Below, piece by piece: positions 8,512 through 17,315 of a stretch of 64,000 nucleotides of DNA. The position numbers and the translations under genes are program-made. Source of the stretch: JACJYE01 sp964432875 (GTDB lineage: Bacteria; Bacteroidota; Bacteroidia; Chitinophagales; Saprospiraceae). The number at the start of each line of letters is the position of its first letter. Position 1 is the stretch's first letter. The DNA lies in NCBI GenBank assembly GCA_964432875.1, contig CAYSPJ010000001.1, positions 1 through 64,000 on the forward strand, in the 5' to 3' direction. The notes beneath the pieces are model-generated. The model was not told the origin of the DNA, did no database searches, and was given only the letters and a program-made list of their open reading frames with translations.

Positions 8512-9569
8512 TCCAATGGGTTATTGTTAGCGGCCTTCCTCCCGGTAAGGTAGCGGCGCCAGCGTTCGAGCGCCTCCTGAAAGTCCGGGGGGAGTTCCGT
8601 TTCAAAATACATTTCCTTGCCGGTGCGGGGGTGCAGGAAGCCTAGCGAGCGGGCGTGCAGGGCATGGCGGGGCAAGACGGTGAAAGTATTTTCCACAAAC
8701 ATCTTGTACTTGCTGAAAATCGTGCCTTTGGCGATGCGGTCGCCCCCATAGCGTTCATCATTGAACAAAGGGTGCCCCAGGTATTCCATATGTACCCGAA
8801 TCTGGTGGGTACGCCCGGTTTCCAGCTTGCACTCTACCAGGCTGACGTAGTAGAGCTGCTCCAGCGTCTTGTAATGGGTGACCGCCCATTTGCCCGTTTC
8901 ACCCTCGGGAAAAACCGTGAATTTCTGGCGGAAACGAGGATGGCGCCCTACGTTGGCGCGCACCGTGCCCTCCGGAGGGTCCGGCTCACCCCAAACCAGG
9001 GCATTATAGGTGCGCTCGATGGTGTGATAAAAAAACTGCTTGGCCAGATGGGTCATGGCGTAATCCGATTTCGCGACCACCAGCAAGCCCGAGGTGTTTT
9101 TGTCGATGCGGTGTACCAGCCCCAAGCGGTCGGAGTAGGCCTCGTCCATCACCGGCAGGTTTTGTGCTCGGAAGTAGTAGGCCAGAGCATTGACCAAGGT
9201 GTTGCGGCGGTGGCCGACCCCAGGGTGTACCACCATGCCCGCAGGCTTGATCAAAACCAACAGCTCATCGTCTTCGTAAATGATATCTAAGGGGATGTTC
9301 TGTGGTTCGACCCGGCTCCCTTCACCAAGAGAACGGGGGATGACGATAGAAATCTTCTCGCCCGGCTTGATTTTATGGTTGGCCTTGATCTCCTTTTCGT
9401 CCACCAGTATCGCTCCCGACTTGATGGCGTTTTGGATGCGGTTGCGGGAGGTACGCTCCAACCGGTCCATCAGGAATTTGTCAATCCTGATCGGCGACTG
9501 CTTCCGATCCACGGTAATAAGCTGATAGTCGTAGAAATCGTCTGATAAATGCTCTTCTTGCATGCCCAA
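8508..9569 (-). CDS. RluA-family pseudouridine synthase
   Basis: A 353-residue RNA-modifying enzyme that isomerises uridine to pseudouridine in rRNA (or tRNA). An S4 RNA-binding domain occupies about residues 28-85 (IRIDKFLMDRLERTSRNRIQ), followed by the catalytic domain with the RluA signature HRIDKNTSG; D156 is the catalytic aspartate. Length and order fit the RluD/RluC group, but the target uridine cannot be assigned. First gene of a minus-strand operon with DUF1415 and the acyl-CoA reductase, with a near-perfect promoter 34 bases upstream. Confidence 0.9.
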   Translation of the reverse strand: MGMQEEHLSDDFYDYQLITVDRKQSPIRIDKFLMDRLERTSRNRIQNAIKSGAILVDEKEIKANHKIKPGEKISIVIPRSLGEGSRVEPQNIPLDIIYEDDELLVLIKPAGMVVHPGVGHRRNTLVNALAYYFRAQNLPVMDEAYSDRLGLVHRIDKNTSGLLVVAKSDYAMTHLAKQFFYHTIERTYNALVWGEPDPPEGTVRANVGRHPRFRQKFTVFPEGETGKWAVTHYKTLEQLYYVSLVECKLETGRTHQIRVHMEYLGHPLFNDERYGGDRIAKGTIFSKYKMFVENTFTVLPRHALHARSLGFLHPRTGKEMYFETELPPDFQEALERWRRYLTGRKAANNNPLD

Positions 9570-9602
9570 TCCTTTCCTTGCCGTTTTTCAAAAATGAGGC
9601 TG

Positions 9603-9633
9603 CAAAATTACACCCTTATTCTGGTTACACAAA
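9603..9633 (-). promoter_or_regulatory. Promoter of the rluA-type operon
   Basis: On the minus strand, TTTG (9630-9633), a 19-base spacer and TAATTTTG (9603-9610) match the Bacteroidota promoter TTG-N17-23-TAnnTTTG. The -7 box ends 33 bases before the start codon at 9569. Confidence 0.7.
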
Positions 9634-9634
9634 T

Positions 9635-9642
9635 TACCTTTG
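9635..9642 (+). promoter_or_regulatory. Bacteroidota -7 element for the PLP enzyme gene
   Basis: TACCTTTG lies 23 bases before the start at 9666, directly abutting the divergent promoter of the rluA-type operon. No upstream TTG box is seen at the right spacing. Confidence 0.5.
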
Positions 9643-9665
9643 CTGATAGATTAAAATAAGGAACA

Positions 9666-10865
9666 ATGAAAAGAAAGATTGGTTTCGCCTCTGCTTGCAT
9701 CCACGACCCGGGCCTGCCCGCTGGCAACAAGCCACATCAACTGCCGATATATGCTACTTCATCTTTCGAGTTTGATAGCATCGAGCAGGGCATGGCTATT
9801 TTCACGGGTAGCCAGCCGGGCTATCTCTACAGCCGTTTTGGCAACCCGACCATCGATACGGTGGCGGAGAAAATCGCTCGCCTGGAGAGCCATGGGCTAG
9901 GCATTGAAGCAGCGGGCCTGCTCAACAGCTCCGGTATGTCGGCCATTTCTACCTTGATGCTGGGGCTGCTGAAACCAGGCGACAAGATACTCACCCAAGG
10001 CAACCTCTATGGCGGCACTACCAGCCTGTTCAGCCAGGTATTGGCACCGCTACAAATTGGACTAGTCATCGAAAATCTTGCTGATCTGGAGGCGGCCAGA
10101 CGCTGCTTGCAGCAAGATAAAAACATCCGCCTGCTTTATTTTGAAACCCCGGCCAACCCTACTTTGGAATGCCTGGATATTGCCGCGCTCTGCGCCCTGG
10201 CGGCGGAATACGGTTGCTATGCCGTTGCCGATAACACCTTCTGCACGCCATATCTGCAGCAGCCCCTGGCTTTTGGTGCGGATTTTGTAGTGCATTCCAC
10301 TACCAAATACCTCAACGGGCATGGCAATTCCATCGCTGGCGCCATCGTCGGCAGAGATGCTGCACTGATGCAGGAAAAAGTATTGCCCAAACTCAAACTA
10401 CTGGGCACCAACTGCAACCCCTGGGATGCCTGGCTGCTCAACAACGGGCTGAAAACCCTGGAGGTACGCCTGGAGCGCCACTGCCAAAATGCTCAACAGA
10501 TCGCCGACTGGCTGGCTCAGCACCCTCGGGTGGAGCGGGTCAATTACCCGGGGCTCCCCTCCCACCCTAGCTACCAGATTGCCAAAACGCAGATGCGCGG
10601 CTTTGGGGGTATGCTGAGCTTTGAGCTACAGGGCGGGCTGGAGGCAGGCAAACGCTTCATGAACCGCCTCGAGTTCTGCCGCCTGGCCCCCACCCTGGGC
10701 GATGTGGATACGCTGGTGCTGCACCCGGCTTCGATGTCTCACCTCCATGTGCCCCGCGAACTGCGCATGCAATATGGCATTACCGATGGCTTGGTTCGCC
10801 TTTCTATTGGCATTGAAAATGCTGAGGATATTATGACTGACTTAAAGCAAGCTATGGAGGAGTAA
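9666..10865 (+). CDS. Cys/Met-metabolism PLP-dependent enzyme (methionine gamma-lyase / cystathionine gamma-synthase type)
   Basis: A 399-residue fold-type I PLP enzyme of the trans-sulfuration family. The family signatures are intact: YSRFGNPT with Y55 and R57 (phosphate contacts from the neighbouring subunit), active-site tyrosine Y115 in NLYGGT, D189 paired with the pyridine nitrogen, and the Schiff-base lysine K214 in HSTTKYLNGHG. Characterised methionine gamma-lyases have a cysteine after YG where this protein has glycine (YGG), so lyase activity on methionine is not assured; cystathionine gamma-synthase, gamma-lyase or O-acylhomoserine sulfhydrylase activities are alternatives. Monocistronic by layout, with its own -7 element. 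The ATG at 9666 gives the expected N-terminus. Confidence 0.85.
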   Translation: MKRKIGFASACIHDPGLPAGNKPHQLPIYATSSFEFDSIEQGMAIFTGSQPGYLYSRFGNPTIDTVAEKIARLESHGLGIEAAGLLNSSGMSAISTLMLGLLKPGDKILTQGNLYGGTTSLFSQVLAPLQIGLVIENLADLEAARRCLQQDKNIRLLYFETPANPTLECLDIAALCALAAEYGCYAVADNTFCTPYLQQPLAFGADFVVHSTTKYLNGHGNSIAGAIVGRDAALMQEKVLPKLKLLGTNCNPWDAWLLNNGLKTLEVRLERHCQNAQQIADWLAQHPRVERVNYPGLPSHPSYQIAKTQMRGFGGMLSFELQGGLEAGKRFMNRLEFCRLAPTLGDVDTLVLHPASMSHLHVPRELRMQYGITDGLVRLSIGIENAEDIMTDLKQAMEE

Positions 10866-10932
10866 AATATTGGGTTGATTTTAGCCCACTATTTAGTGCT
10901 TGTCCTGGAGCCTGCCTTTATCGCCTTGGCGC

Positions 10933-11109
10933 TTAGGTCTTGCTCCCTTTAGCCAACCATAACGCGATAGCAATGACCGCAGCGCACCAAAATATGATGC
11001 CCGCAGATAAGAAGTAGGAACTATAGGCCCAGGATTCCAGCTTAAAGAGGGCACCAAGCGTGGTGAGGACAAAAGCAATGGTAAACAGCAGGAGAACAAT
11101 CTTCTTCAT
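10933..11109 (-). CDS. Small GldL-like membrane protein
   Basis: A 58-residue reading frame from ATG at 11109 to TAA at 10933, short enough to be missed by length cut-offs. It has two hydrophobic segments (residues 4-22 and 33-54) separated by a polar turn containing LGALFKLESWAYSS. That turn resembles the GAxFKIxHWP region between the two transmembrane helices of the gliding-motility/T9SS motor protein GldL and its small paralogues, which are common as orphan genes in Bacteroidota. It lacks the long cytoplasmic domain of true GldL, so a motor role is not implied. The gene stands alone, convergent with the PLP enzyme. Confidence 0.65.
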   Translation of the reverse strand: MKKIVLLLFTIAFVLTTLGALFKLESWAYSSYFLSAGIIFWCAAVIAIALWLAKGSKT

Positions 11110-11262
11110 GATAAAAAATGGGTTTGGTTATCTCAATTCGGTTTTTTCAGCTTTTTGAGCAATAAAGATAGGCCATTTTTGCTTTACTTTTACTAAATTG
11201 CCGGGCAAACCAGGCCTGCTTTTGCCGCATGCCCTGGATCTAACCCGAAAAAAACTCAGTCT

Positions 11263-12348
11263 ATGAAAAATACCGCCTTCCAGCCATGTCTTTCCCAAAA
11301 CATTAAAAATCAATATCTTGGATCGACATCCAAGCAACCCGCTAGCCACGCCAGCGCAGATTATCGCAGCTGGATAAAAAGCGCGAAGCATTACCTGCTC
11401 GCGCTGTTGAGCTTGGCAGCATTATCTTCTTGCCAGGATGGGAAACTCGAAAACACCGGCCTTACCCTTGAGCCCCAAGCCGAGACGGCGCTGGAGTTTG
11501 AAAACCTGCGCCTCTACCCCATCCTCGCCAGCGAGGCTTTCATCAGCCAAAACCCAGAGGCGGCCGGGCTTCTCAACTTGCCGGAAGCCTTGGAAAACCC
11601 GCGCTTCCGCATTACTGAACACAAGCCCTTTGGCCGCTTTGGCGATGCCGATGCCGTCAACACCCTTACGGTCCAGAACAAGACCGAATCGGCCGTTTTC
11701 CTGATGGCAGGCGATATCCTGCAAGGTGGCAACCAAGACCGCGTCATCGCTCAGGATGCAGTGATAGCCGCCCGCAGTATCGGCAACATCCCGGTCTTTT
11801 GCGTCGAGCCAGGGCGCTGGTCACCACATGAAGAGGAAGCAAGGGAGGGCAGCGAAAAAAGCCAGAATATTTATGCTTTCACTGGCTACTACCACGTCGC
11901 CTCTCGCGATGTGCGCCGTGCCGCCCAATACAGCAATAATCAACAGGAAGTTTGGGATAAAGTCGCTCAAGTGACGGCAGCACACCAGGCCAGTACGGCT
12001 ACCGGCACTTATACTGCCCTGGAGCAATCGACGGATTTTACCGCTGCCCGCCAGCGCTACCTTCAGTATTTTTCCAATAAGCTTGAAGGGCGAGATGAGG
12101 TAGTAGGCGTCGTCGCGGTTAGCGGCAAGCAGGTCATCGGGGCAGATGTCTTTGCTCATCCGGCTTTGTTCCGCAAACAGTATGAGGCCCTGCTGCATAG
12201 CTACCTGACCGATGCGCTTACCAGTGGCGCAAAAGCCAGCCTGGAAGAGCAGCAGATGGAAGCTTACGGCCGCAAATTGCTCAAGCGCATCCACGCTGCA
12301 TCTCAGGATGCGCCCGAAGGCAGGTTCTTGCATTTTACCGACTTGTAA
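11263..12348 (+). CDS. ARPP-1 (DUF6569) domain lipoprotein
   Basis: A 361-residue protein with a probable lipoprotein signal: hydrophobic YLLALLSLAALSSC with the lipobox cysteine at C57. The mature part matches the ARPP-1/DUF6569 domain (TVQNKTESAVFLMAGDILQGGNQDR, about residues 134-158; FCVEPGRWSP about 179-188). The family is named for association with ADP-ribosylglycohydrolase and rhodanese-phosphatase genes; its biochemical activity is not established and no such genes are adjacent here. The N-terminal stretch before the signal peptide is unusually long (about 44 residues), but there is no later ATG before the hydrophobic core, so either the long form is real or a non-ATG start is used. 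Confidence 0.7.
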   Translation: MKNTAFQPCLSQNIKNQYLGSTSKQPASHASADYRSWIKSAKHYLLALLSLAALSSCQDGKLENTGLTLEPQAETALEFENLRLYPILASEAFISQNPEAAGLLNLPEALENPRFRITEHKPFGRFGDADAVNTLTVQNKTESAVFLMAGDILQGGNQDRVIAQDAVIAARSIGNIPVFCVEPGRWSPHEEEAREGSEKSQNIYAFTGYYHVASRDVRRAAQYSNNQQEVWDKVAQVTAAHQASTATGTYTALEQSTDFTAARQRYLQYFSNKLEGRDEVVGVVAVSGKQVIGADVFAHPALFRKQYEALLHSYLTDALTSGAKASLEEQQMEAYGRKLLKRIHAASQDAPEGRFLHFTDL

Positions 12349-12365
12349 AAAACCACAAACTGCAT

Positions 12366-13004
12366 TTGGAACCTAGCGCCCTGCTGCTCGAACTGCATTA
12401 TTTGCCCTCTATCCAGTACTTCGCCAAACTAGCGCAGCACCGCGTAGCCTATATCGAGCAATGTGAAAATTATCAGAAAGGGAGTTACCGCAACCGCTGC
12501 CACATCGCCGGGGCCAATGGGCTGTTGCGGCTGTCCGTCCCGCTGCAAAAGGGGAAAAATGAACGGCAGCCCGTCCGGGAAGTGCGCATCGCTTATAAAG
12601 AGCCTTGGCGGGCTCAGCACTGGGGCAGCATCCGGTCGGCTTATGGCAGCGCGCCTTTTTTTGACCACTATGCCGAGCATTTGCAGCCTTTTTTTGAACA
12701 GCGCTATGAGCTGCTATTCGACTTCTCTTTTGCTTTGCTGCTCAAGCTCACCTCCATGCTCCAACTCGAGTGCGAAATCCGCCTCACGGAGCGCTTTGAA
12801 GCGGCACCGCCCCCGCAAATAGAGGATGCCCGCAACACCATCCACCCCAAGCCGCAGCGGCAAAAAAGCAGCCCGAGCTTTGAGCCGGTGCCCTACCCGC
12901 AAACTTTTGCTGAAAAACATGGCTTTTTGCCTGACTTAAGTGTTATAGATTTGTTATTTTGCACGGGCCCGGAAGCAGGGATGAGGCTGGAGGGGAGCGG
13001 TTAG
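12366..13004 (+). CDS. WbqC family protein
   Basis: A 212-residue WbqC-like protein. The family signature is clear: LLELHYLPSIQYFAKL (residues 6-21), YQKGSYRNRCHIAGANGLLRLSVPL (36-60), and a VREVRI...WRAQHWGSIRSAYGSAPFF block (about 70-100). WbqC-like proteins occur in O-antigen clusters and elsewhere and are of uncertain enzymatic function. The best start is TTG at 12366, 17 bases after the ARPP-1 stop, because the conserved N-terminus begins immediately after it and no ATG is available. Likely co-transcribed with the ARPP-1 gene. Confidence 0.8.
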   Translation: MEPSALLLELHYLPSIQYFAKLAQHRVAYIEQCENYQKGSYRNRCHIAGANGLLRLSVPLQKGKNERQPVREVRIAYKEPWRAQHWGSIRSAYGSAPFFDHYAEHLQPFFEQRYELLFDFSFALLLKLTSMLQLECEIRLTERFEAAPPPQIEDARNTIHPKPQRQKSSPSFEPVPYPQTFAEKHGFLPDLSVIDLLFCTGPEAGMRLEGSG

Positions 13005-13084
13005 CACCGGGTAAGCTGAGGCAGTTCAGCTCAATTGACAACGAATAGCAAACCGCTGATTTAACCATATTAAAACTTAACGCT

Positions 13085-14815
13085 GTGTCTAACCTCATCA
13101 ACGAGAACCTGCAAGCCTTGCGCGCCCAAACCGAGGAAGTAGTCAAAGACCTGCACGAGCTGGCTATCAAAATAGGGCATGAAGAGCTGGCACAAACCGT
13201 CAGTAGCCTGCGCAACCGCATCCACGAACCTTTTATGTTTGTCATCGTCGGGGAAGTAAAGGCTGGCAAGAGCAGTTTTATCAATGCTTTGCTCGACACC
13301 GGGCGGGAAATCGCCAAAGTAGCCCCCCAACCCATGACCGATACGATACAGCAAATCCTCTATGGCGAAAAAGAAGAGACGATCATCATCAACCCCTACC
13401 TGAAAAAAATAATGCTCCCGGTAGAAATCCTGCGAGAGATCGCCATCGTAGATACGCCCGGCACCAATACGATTGTCGAGCACCACCAGGAAATCACCGA
13501 GAGTTTTATCCCGGCTTCCGACCTCATCATCTTCGTGTTCGAGGCCAAGAACCCTTACCGGCAGTCGTCCTGGCAATTTTTCGACTATATCCATACCGAC
13601 TGGCGTAAGAAAATCATCTTCGTGCTGCAGCAAAAAGACCTGCTGCCCGCCGAAGACCTGGCGATCAACCAACAAGGCGTGATGGATTACGCGGTGAAGA
13701 AGGGGCTGCCCAATCCGCTGTGCTTTGCCGTTTCCGCCAAACTGGAGCTGGAAGGGCAACGGGAAGCAAGCGGCTTCGAACCGATGCGACAATACATCAA
13801 AGAACATATCACCGGTGGCAAAGCCCCGGTGATGAAGCTACAAAACAACATCGCCACTGCTCAAAACATCCACCAGCGCATCGCCGCCGGCCTCGATACC
13901 CGGCGTGAACAATACCAGGCTGACCTGGAATTCCGGCAAGACATCAGCGATACCCTGGAAACCCAAAAAGCTCGTAGCGACAAACAGGTCGATGTGATGA
14001 CTGAAAACATCGTCGCCGGTTACGACCGCATCACCCGCCGCAAGGAGGAGGAGCTGAGCCACGGCTTGTCTTTCTTTGCCCTGCTGCGGCGCTCTTTTGC
14101 TGCCGTGTTCAGCAAAAAATCTTCCGCCAAGGAATGGCTGGACAATCTGGCTCACAGCCTCGAAGCCGAACTCAATGAAGAATTACGCGCCAAACTGAAC
14201 GCTGGCGTAGTTGACCTGGCCGACAGCATCCAGCAGATGGCCAAGATGATCGACTTGAAGATCGGCACCAGCAAAACCATCCTGCGCGATGATCACGAGC
14301 TGTTCAGCGATATCGGCGAGAAGCGTAGCAACGTGCTGCGCGAACTGCAGGAACAGTTTGCCCAATTTGTCAACCGGGCCGAAAATTTCACCGACCAAAG
14401 CTTATTCCCGGACAAAGCGACCATCTCGCCTACGGTCGCCACCGGCAGCGGCTTGGCGGTGGTCGGTATCGTCTTGGCTGCCGTCGCCCAGGGTATGGTC
14501 TTTGACATCACCGGCGGCGTGCTGACTACCATCGGCCTGCTTTTCGCCGGTATCTCCTCGCGCATGAAACGCCGCCAAATCCTTAGCGGCTACAAAACGG
14601 AAATCGACAATGGGCGCGCCAAGCTGTCTGAAGACGTCAGCACCAACCTGAAAGCCTACATCCTCAATCTGAAAACAAAAATCGAGGGCAACTTCCAGAA
14701 GTTTGACTTATTGCTGGAAAGAGAAAAGGTGGAGCTGGAAAAACTGGCGGCTCAACACCAGAGCGTAGGAGAAAGATTGGAAGGGATTGCGGAGGAAGTG
14801 GGCAGCGAGCAATAG
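13085..14815 (+). CDS. Dynamin-like GTPase
   Basis: A 576-residue dynamin-family large GTPase. G1 (P-loop) GEVKAGKSS spans residues 56-64; the switch I threonine is in PQPMTDTI (81-88); G3 DTPG is 123-126; a G4-like QQKDL replaces the canonical NKxD. The C-terminal half is helical and contains a hydrophobic pair (about 458-490, GLAVVGIVLAAVAQG and GVLTTIGLLFAG) resembling the membrane-inserting paddle of bacterial dynamin-like proteins. Such proteins remodel or tether membranes after stress; the role here is inferred. The start is GTG at 13085, chosen because the conserved N-terminal helix begins there. Confidence 0.8.
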   Translation: MSNLINENLQALRAQTEEVVKDLHELAIKIGHEELAQTVSSLRNRIHEPFMFVIVGEVKAGKSSFINALLDTGREIAKVAPQPMTDTIQQILYGEKEETIIINPYLKKIMLPVEILREIAIVDTPGTNTIVEHHQEITESFIPASDLIIFVFEAKNPYRQSSWQFFDYIHTDWRKKIIFVLQQKDLLPAEDLAINQQGVMDYAVKKGLPNPLCFAVSAKLELEGQREASGFEPMRQYIKEHITGGKAPVMKLQNNIATAQNIHQRIAAGLDTRREQYQADLEFRQDISDTLETQKARSDKQVDVMTENIVAGYDRITRRKEEELSHGLSFFALLRRSFAAVFSKKSSAKEWLDNLAHSLEAELNEELRAKLNAGVVDLADSIQQMAKMIDLKIGTSKTILRDDHELFSDIGEKRSNVLRELQEQFAQFVNRAENFTDQSLFPDKATISPTVATGSGLAVVGIVLAAVAQGMVFDITGGVLTTIGLLFAGISSRMKRRQILSGYKTEIDNGRAKLSEDVSTNLKAYILNLKTKIEGNFQKFDLLLEREKVELEKLAAQHQSVGERLEGIAEEVGSEQ

Positions 14816-14867
14816 TGCCATTGCATGTATGCAACCGCATCGCTGATATATGGCACCGCTTCTTGTC

Positions 14868-17261
14868 TTACTTAATCTCCACCAGCGTCACCCCATCGCC
14901 CCCCTGTTCTGGTTCGGGGTGGCTGATGGTCATCTCTACTTTATACTCCCGGAGCTTCTGGCGCACCGCTTTGCGGAGCGTACCGTTGCCCTTGCCATGT
15001 AGGATACGCAAGTAGGGCGTATTGGAAAGCAGGGCCTGGTCTACAAAATCCTCTACTACTTTCAGGGCTTCATCAAAGCGCATGCCGCGCAGGTCAATCT
15101 TGGACTGGAAGCCCGTGGAGGAGGTCGCCACATCGTGTTGTACACCTCTGCTGGACTGGATCTCCAGCGGTGCTCTGGCCGACTGTAGGTCGCGCAATTG
15201 GATCATCATGCGCATCTCCCCGATTTGCACCATGGCTTTGTTGCGGTCAATGGATTCCACCATGCCCGTGGCGCCGCCGGTGCGGAGCTTGACAAAATCG
15301 CCGACCTGGATTTTCTCTTGTGCTTGCTCTGCTTGTGTTGGGGGCAAGTAGTAAATATCTTCCCGTAATGCCGTGACCTCCTGCGCCAACTGCTGCCGCT
15401 CGGCCTTGACTTGTTGGGCAATCTGTTTGGCTTTTTCCAGGTTTTGCGCCTCCTTGATCTCCCGGATGGCACGCTCGACATCTTTGTTGTCCCGAGCTAC
15501 TTGCTGCAAGGCTTGCTCTTTGGATTCCAGCTTGATTTTCTTGCGGCGGAATTCCAGTTCGCGGTGCAGCTGTTCGTAATTTTTGATGAGTTTGTCCAGC
15601 TTCTCCTGCTGTTCTTTCATCTGGCGCAGCTCTATCTCCAGCTCCTGCTTCTCCCGTTGCAGGTCTACCAAGAGCTGATCGACCGCTTTTTCATTTTTTC
15701 CGGTGCGGTTCTTCGCGTATTCGAGCACTTTTTTGCCCAGGCCGCTTTTCTGAGCGATTTCAAAGGCATAGGAACTTCCCGGCCGCCCCACCTGGAGTTC
15801 GTAAGTAGGCGCGAGATTTTCCTTGTCGAAGTACATCGAGCCGTTGATAATGCCCCGGCTTTTGAAAGCATATATTTTCAGGTTGGAATAGTGCGTAGTG
15901 ATGACCCCAAAAACCTGGCGGCGGTTTAGCTCATTAAGGATGGCTTCAGCGATGGCCCCACCAATCTGCGGGTCGGTACCGGAGCCGAACTCATCGATCA
16001 GCACCAGGGTTTGGGGGCTGGCGTTTTCCAGGAAGTTGCGCATGTTTTCCAGGCGAGAGCTATAGGTGCTCAGGTCGTCTTCAATCGACTGCTGGTCGCC
16101 GATGTCGGCGAATATCTCTTTGAATATCCCGAGCTCTGAGCCTTCCGCCACCGGTATCAGCAAACCCGACTGCAGCATGAGCTGCATCAGGCCCACCGAC
16201 TTGAGCGTGATGGACTTTCCGCCGGCATTCGGCCCGCTGAGCATGAGGATGCGGTTGCTGCCGTGCAACTGGAAATCAAAAGGCACCGTAACCCGGCCGA
16301 CCTTTTTGTTTTTCAAATACAGCAGCGGGTGACGCCCCCTGACGATGCCAAAGTAGGGCTTATCTTTGAGCACCGGCTTGGTGGCCTCCATCTGCAGAGC
16401 CAGGCGCGCTTTGGCGTGGATGACGTCATAACGCACCATGATATCCTGGTAGGCGCGCATCTGAGGAACGTAAGGGCGCAGCTGGGCGCTCAGCTCTTTA
16501 AGGATGCGGTATATCTCGCGGCGCTCGTCGGTCTCCAGATCAAAGATATCGTTATTGATTTCGATGATGGCTTCGGGTTCGATGAATGCCGTCTTGCCCG
16601 TTGTGGACTCATCATGGATGATGCCGCGGATTTTGCGCTTGTGTTCGGAAGGCACACTGAGCACGCGCCGGCCATTGCGCAAGCTCTCTACATTGTCCGC
16701 CAGCCAACCCTTGGATTTGTACTCGTTGATGATGATGCGAAACTGGCGCTCCAACTCCTTGTGCTTGGCGAGGATCTGTTTGCGGATGCGCAGCAATTCT
16801 GGCGAGGCATCGGGACGGATGTTGCCCTCCTCGTCGATTACTTTATTGATGGCTTCGATCAGGCCATTTTCAAAAGACTGGCGGCGGATGATGTCGTACA
16901 GCGCCGCATAAGTTTCCCGCCGGGAGGTATAAAAGAAAAGGAAGATATCGCGGATATTGCACAGCTGGATGTTGATCAGGCGCAAGCCCTCTTCGGGCAA
17001 CACGTAACCCTCAACTTCCAACATGCGCAGCTCTTCTGAGACATCGTAATACGGTACGATGGGGAAACGCTCATCCCGTTCGAAGGTGCGTTTGAATTCA
17101 CTGGCTTCTTCCAGCCGCTTATCGATAGAGCCCAGGCGGTCCATGGGCTGAAGGGCGCGTACCGCCTGTTGCCCCAAATCCCCCAAGCATTCCTTCTCCA
17201 ATAATTCCAGGACTTTATCAAACTCCAATTTTTCAAATAAGTCCCTTGGTAACAGTTGCAT
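14868..17261 (-). CDS. mutS2: MutS2 family ATPase/endonuclease
   Basis: A 797-residue MutS2, an ABC-type ATPase with a C-terminal Smr domain. MutS2 proteins suppress recombination and/or rescue collided ribosomes depending on the organism. The Walker A motif GPNAGGKS is at about residue 343, followed by the signature region DDLSTYSSRLENM and Walker B VLIDEFGSGTDP. A long coiled coil rich in Glu, Lys and Gln follows (about 510-640). The Smr domain (about 720-797) contains IDLRGMRFDEAL and LRILHGKGNGTLR, the active LDLRG-like and HGxGxG motifs. The open frame reaches 17285, but the Met at 17261 starts the conserved MQLLPRDLFEKLEF N-terminus. Confidence 0.93.
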   Translation of the reverse strand: MQLLPRDLFEKLEFDKVLELLEKECLGDLGQQAVRALQPMDRLGSIDKRLEEASEFKRTFERDERFPIVPYYDVSEELRMLEVEGYVLPEEGLRLINIQLCNIRDIFLFFYTSRRETYAALYDIIRRQSFENGLIEAINKVIDEEGNIRPDASPELLRIRKQILAKHKELERQFRIIINEYKSKGWLADNVESLRNGRRVLSVPSEHKRKIRGIIHDESTTGKTAFIEPEAIIEINNDIFDLETDERREIYRILKELSAQLRPYVPQMRAYQDIMVRYDVIHAKARLALQMEATKPVLKDKPYFGIVRGRHPLLYLKNKKVGRVTVPFDFQLHGSNRILMLSGPNAGGKSITLKSVGLMQLMLQSGLLIPVAEGSELGIFKEIFADIGDQQSIEDDLSTYSSRLENMRNFLENASPQTLVLIDEFGSGTDPQIGGAIAEAILNELNRRQVFGVITTHYSNLKIYAFKSRGIINGSMYFDKENLAPTYELQVGRPGSSYAFEIAQKSGLGKKVLEYAKNRTGKNEKAVDQLLVDLQREKQELEIELRQMKEQQEKLDKLIKNYEQLHRELEFRRKKIKLESKEQALQQVARDNKDVERAIREIKEAQNLEKAKQIAQQVKAERQQLAQEVTALREDIYYLPPTQAEQAQEKIQVGDFVKLRTGGATGMVESIDRNKAMVQIGEMRMMIQLRDLQSARAPLEIQSSRGVQHDVATSSTGFQSKIDLRGMRFDEALKVVEDFVDQALLSNTPYLRILHGKGNGTLRKAVRQKLREYKVEMTISHPEPEQGGDGVTLVEIK

Positions 17262-17315
17262 TCGGTAACATTTTTTTTGCGGCACGCAGGCCCGTCGCTA
17301 AGCTGCCAGCCCGGC

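Noticed and set aside
9570..9665. Possible SAM riboswitch before the Cys/Met PLP enzyme gene
   Set aside because: The 96-base gap is fully used by two abutting promoters and has no conserved stem or pseudoknot pattern that I could recognise.
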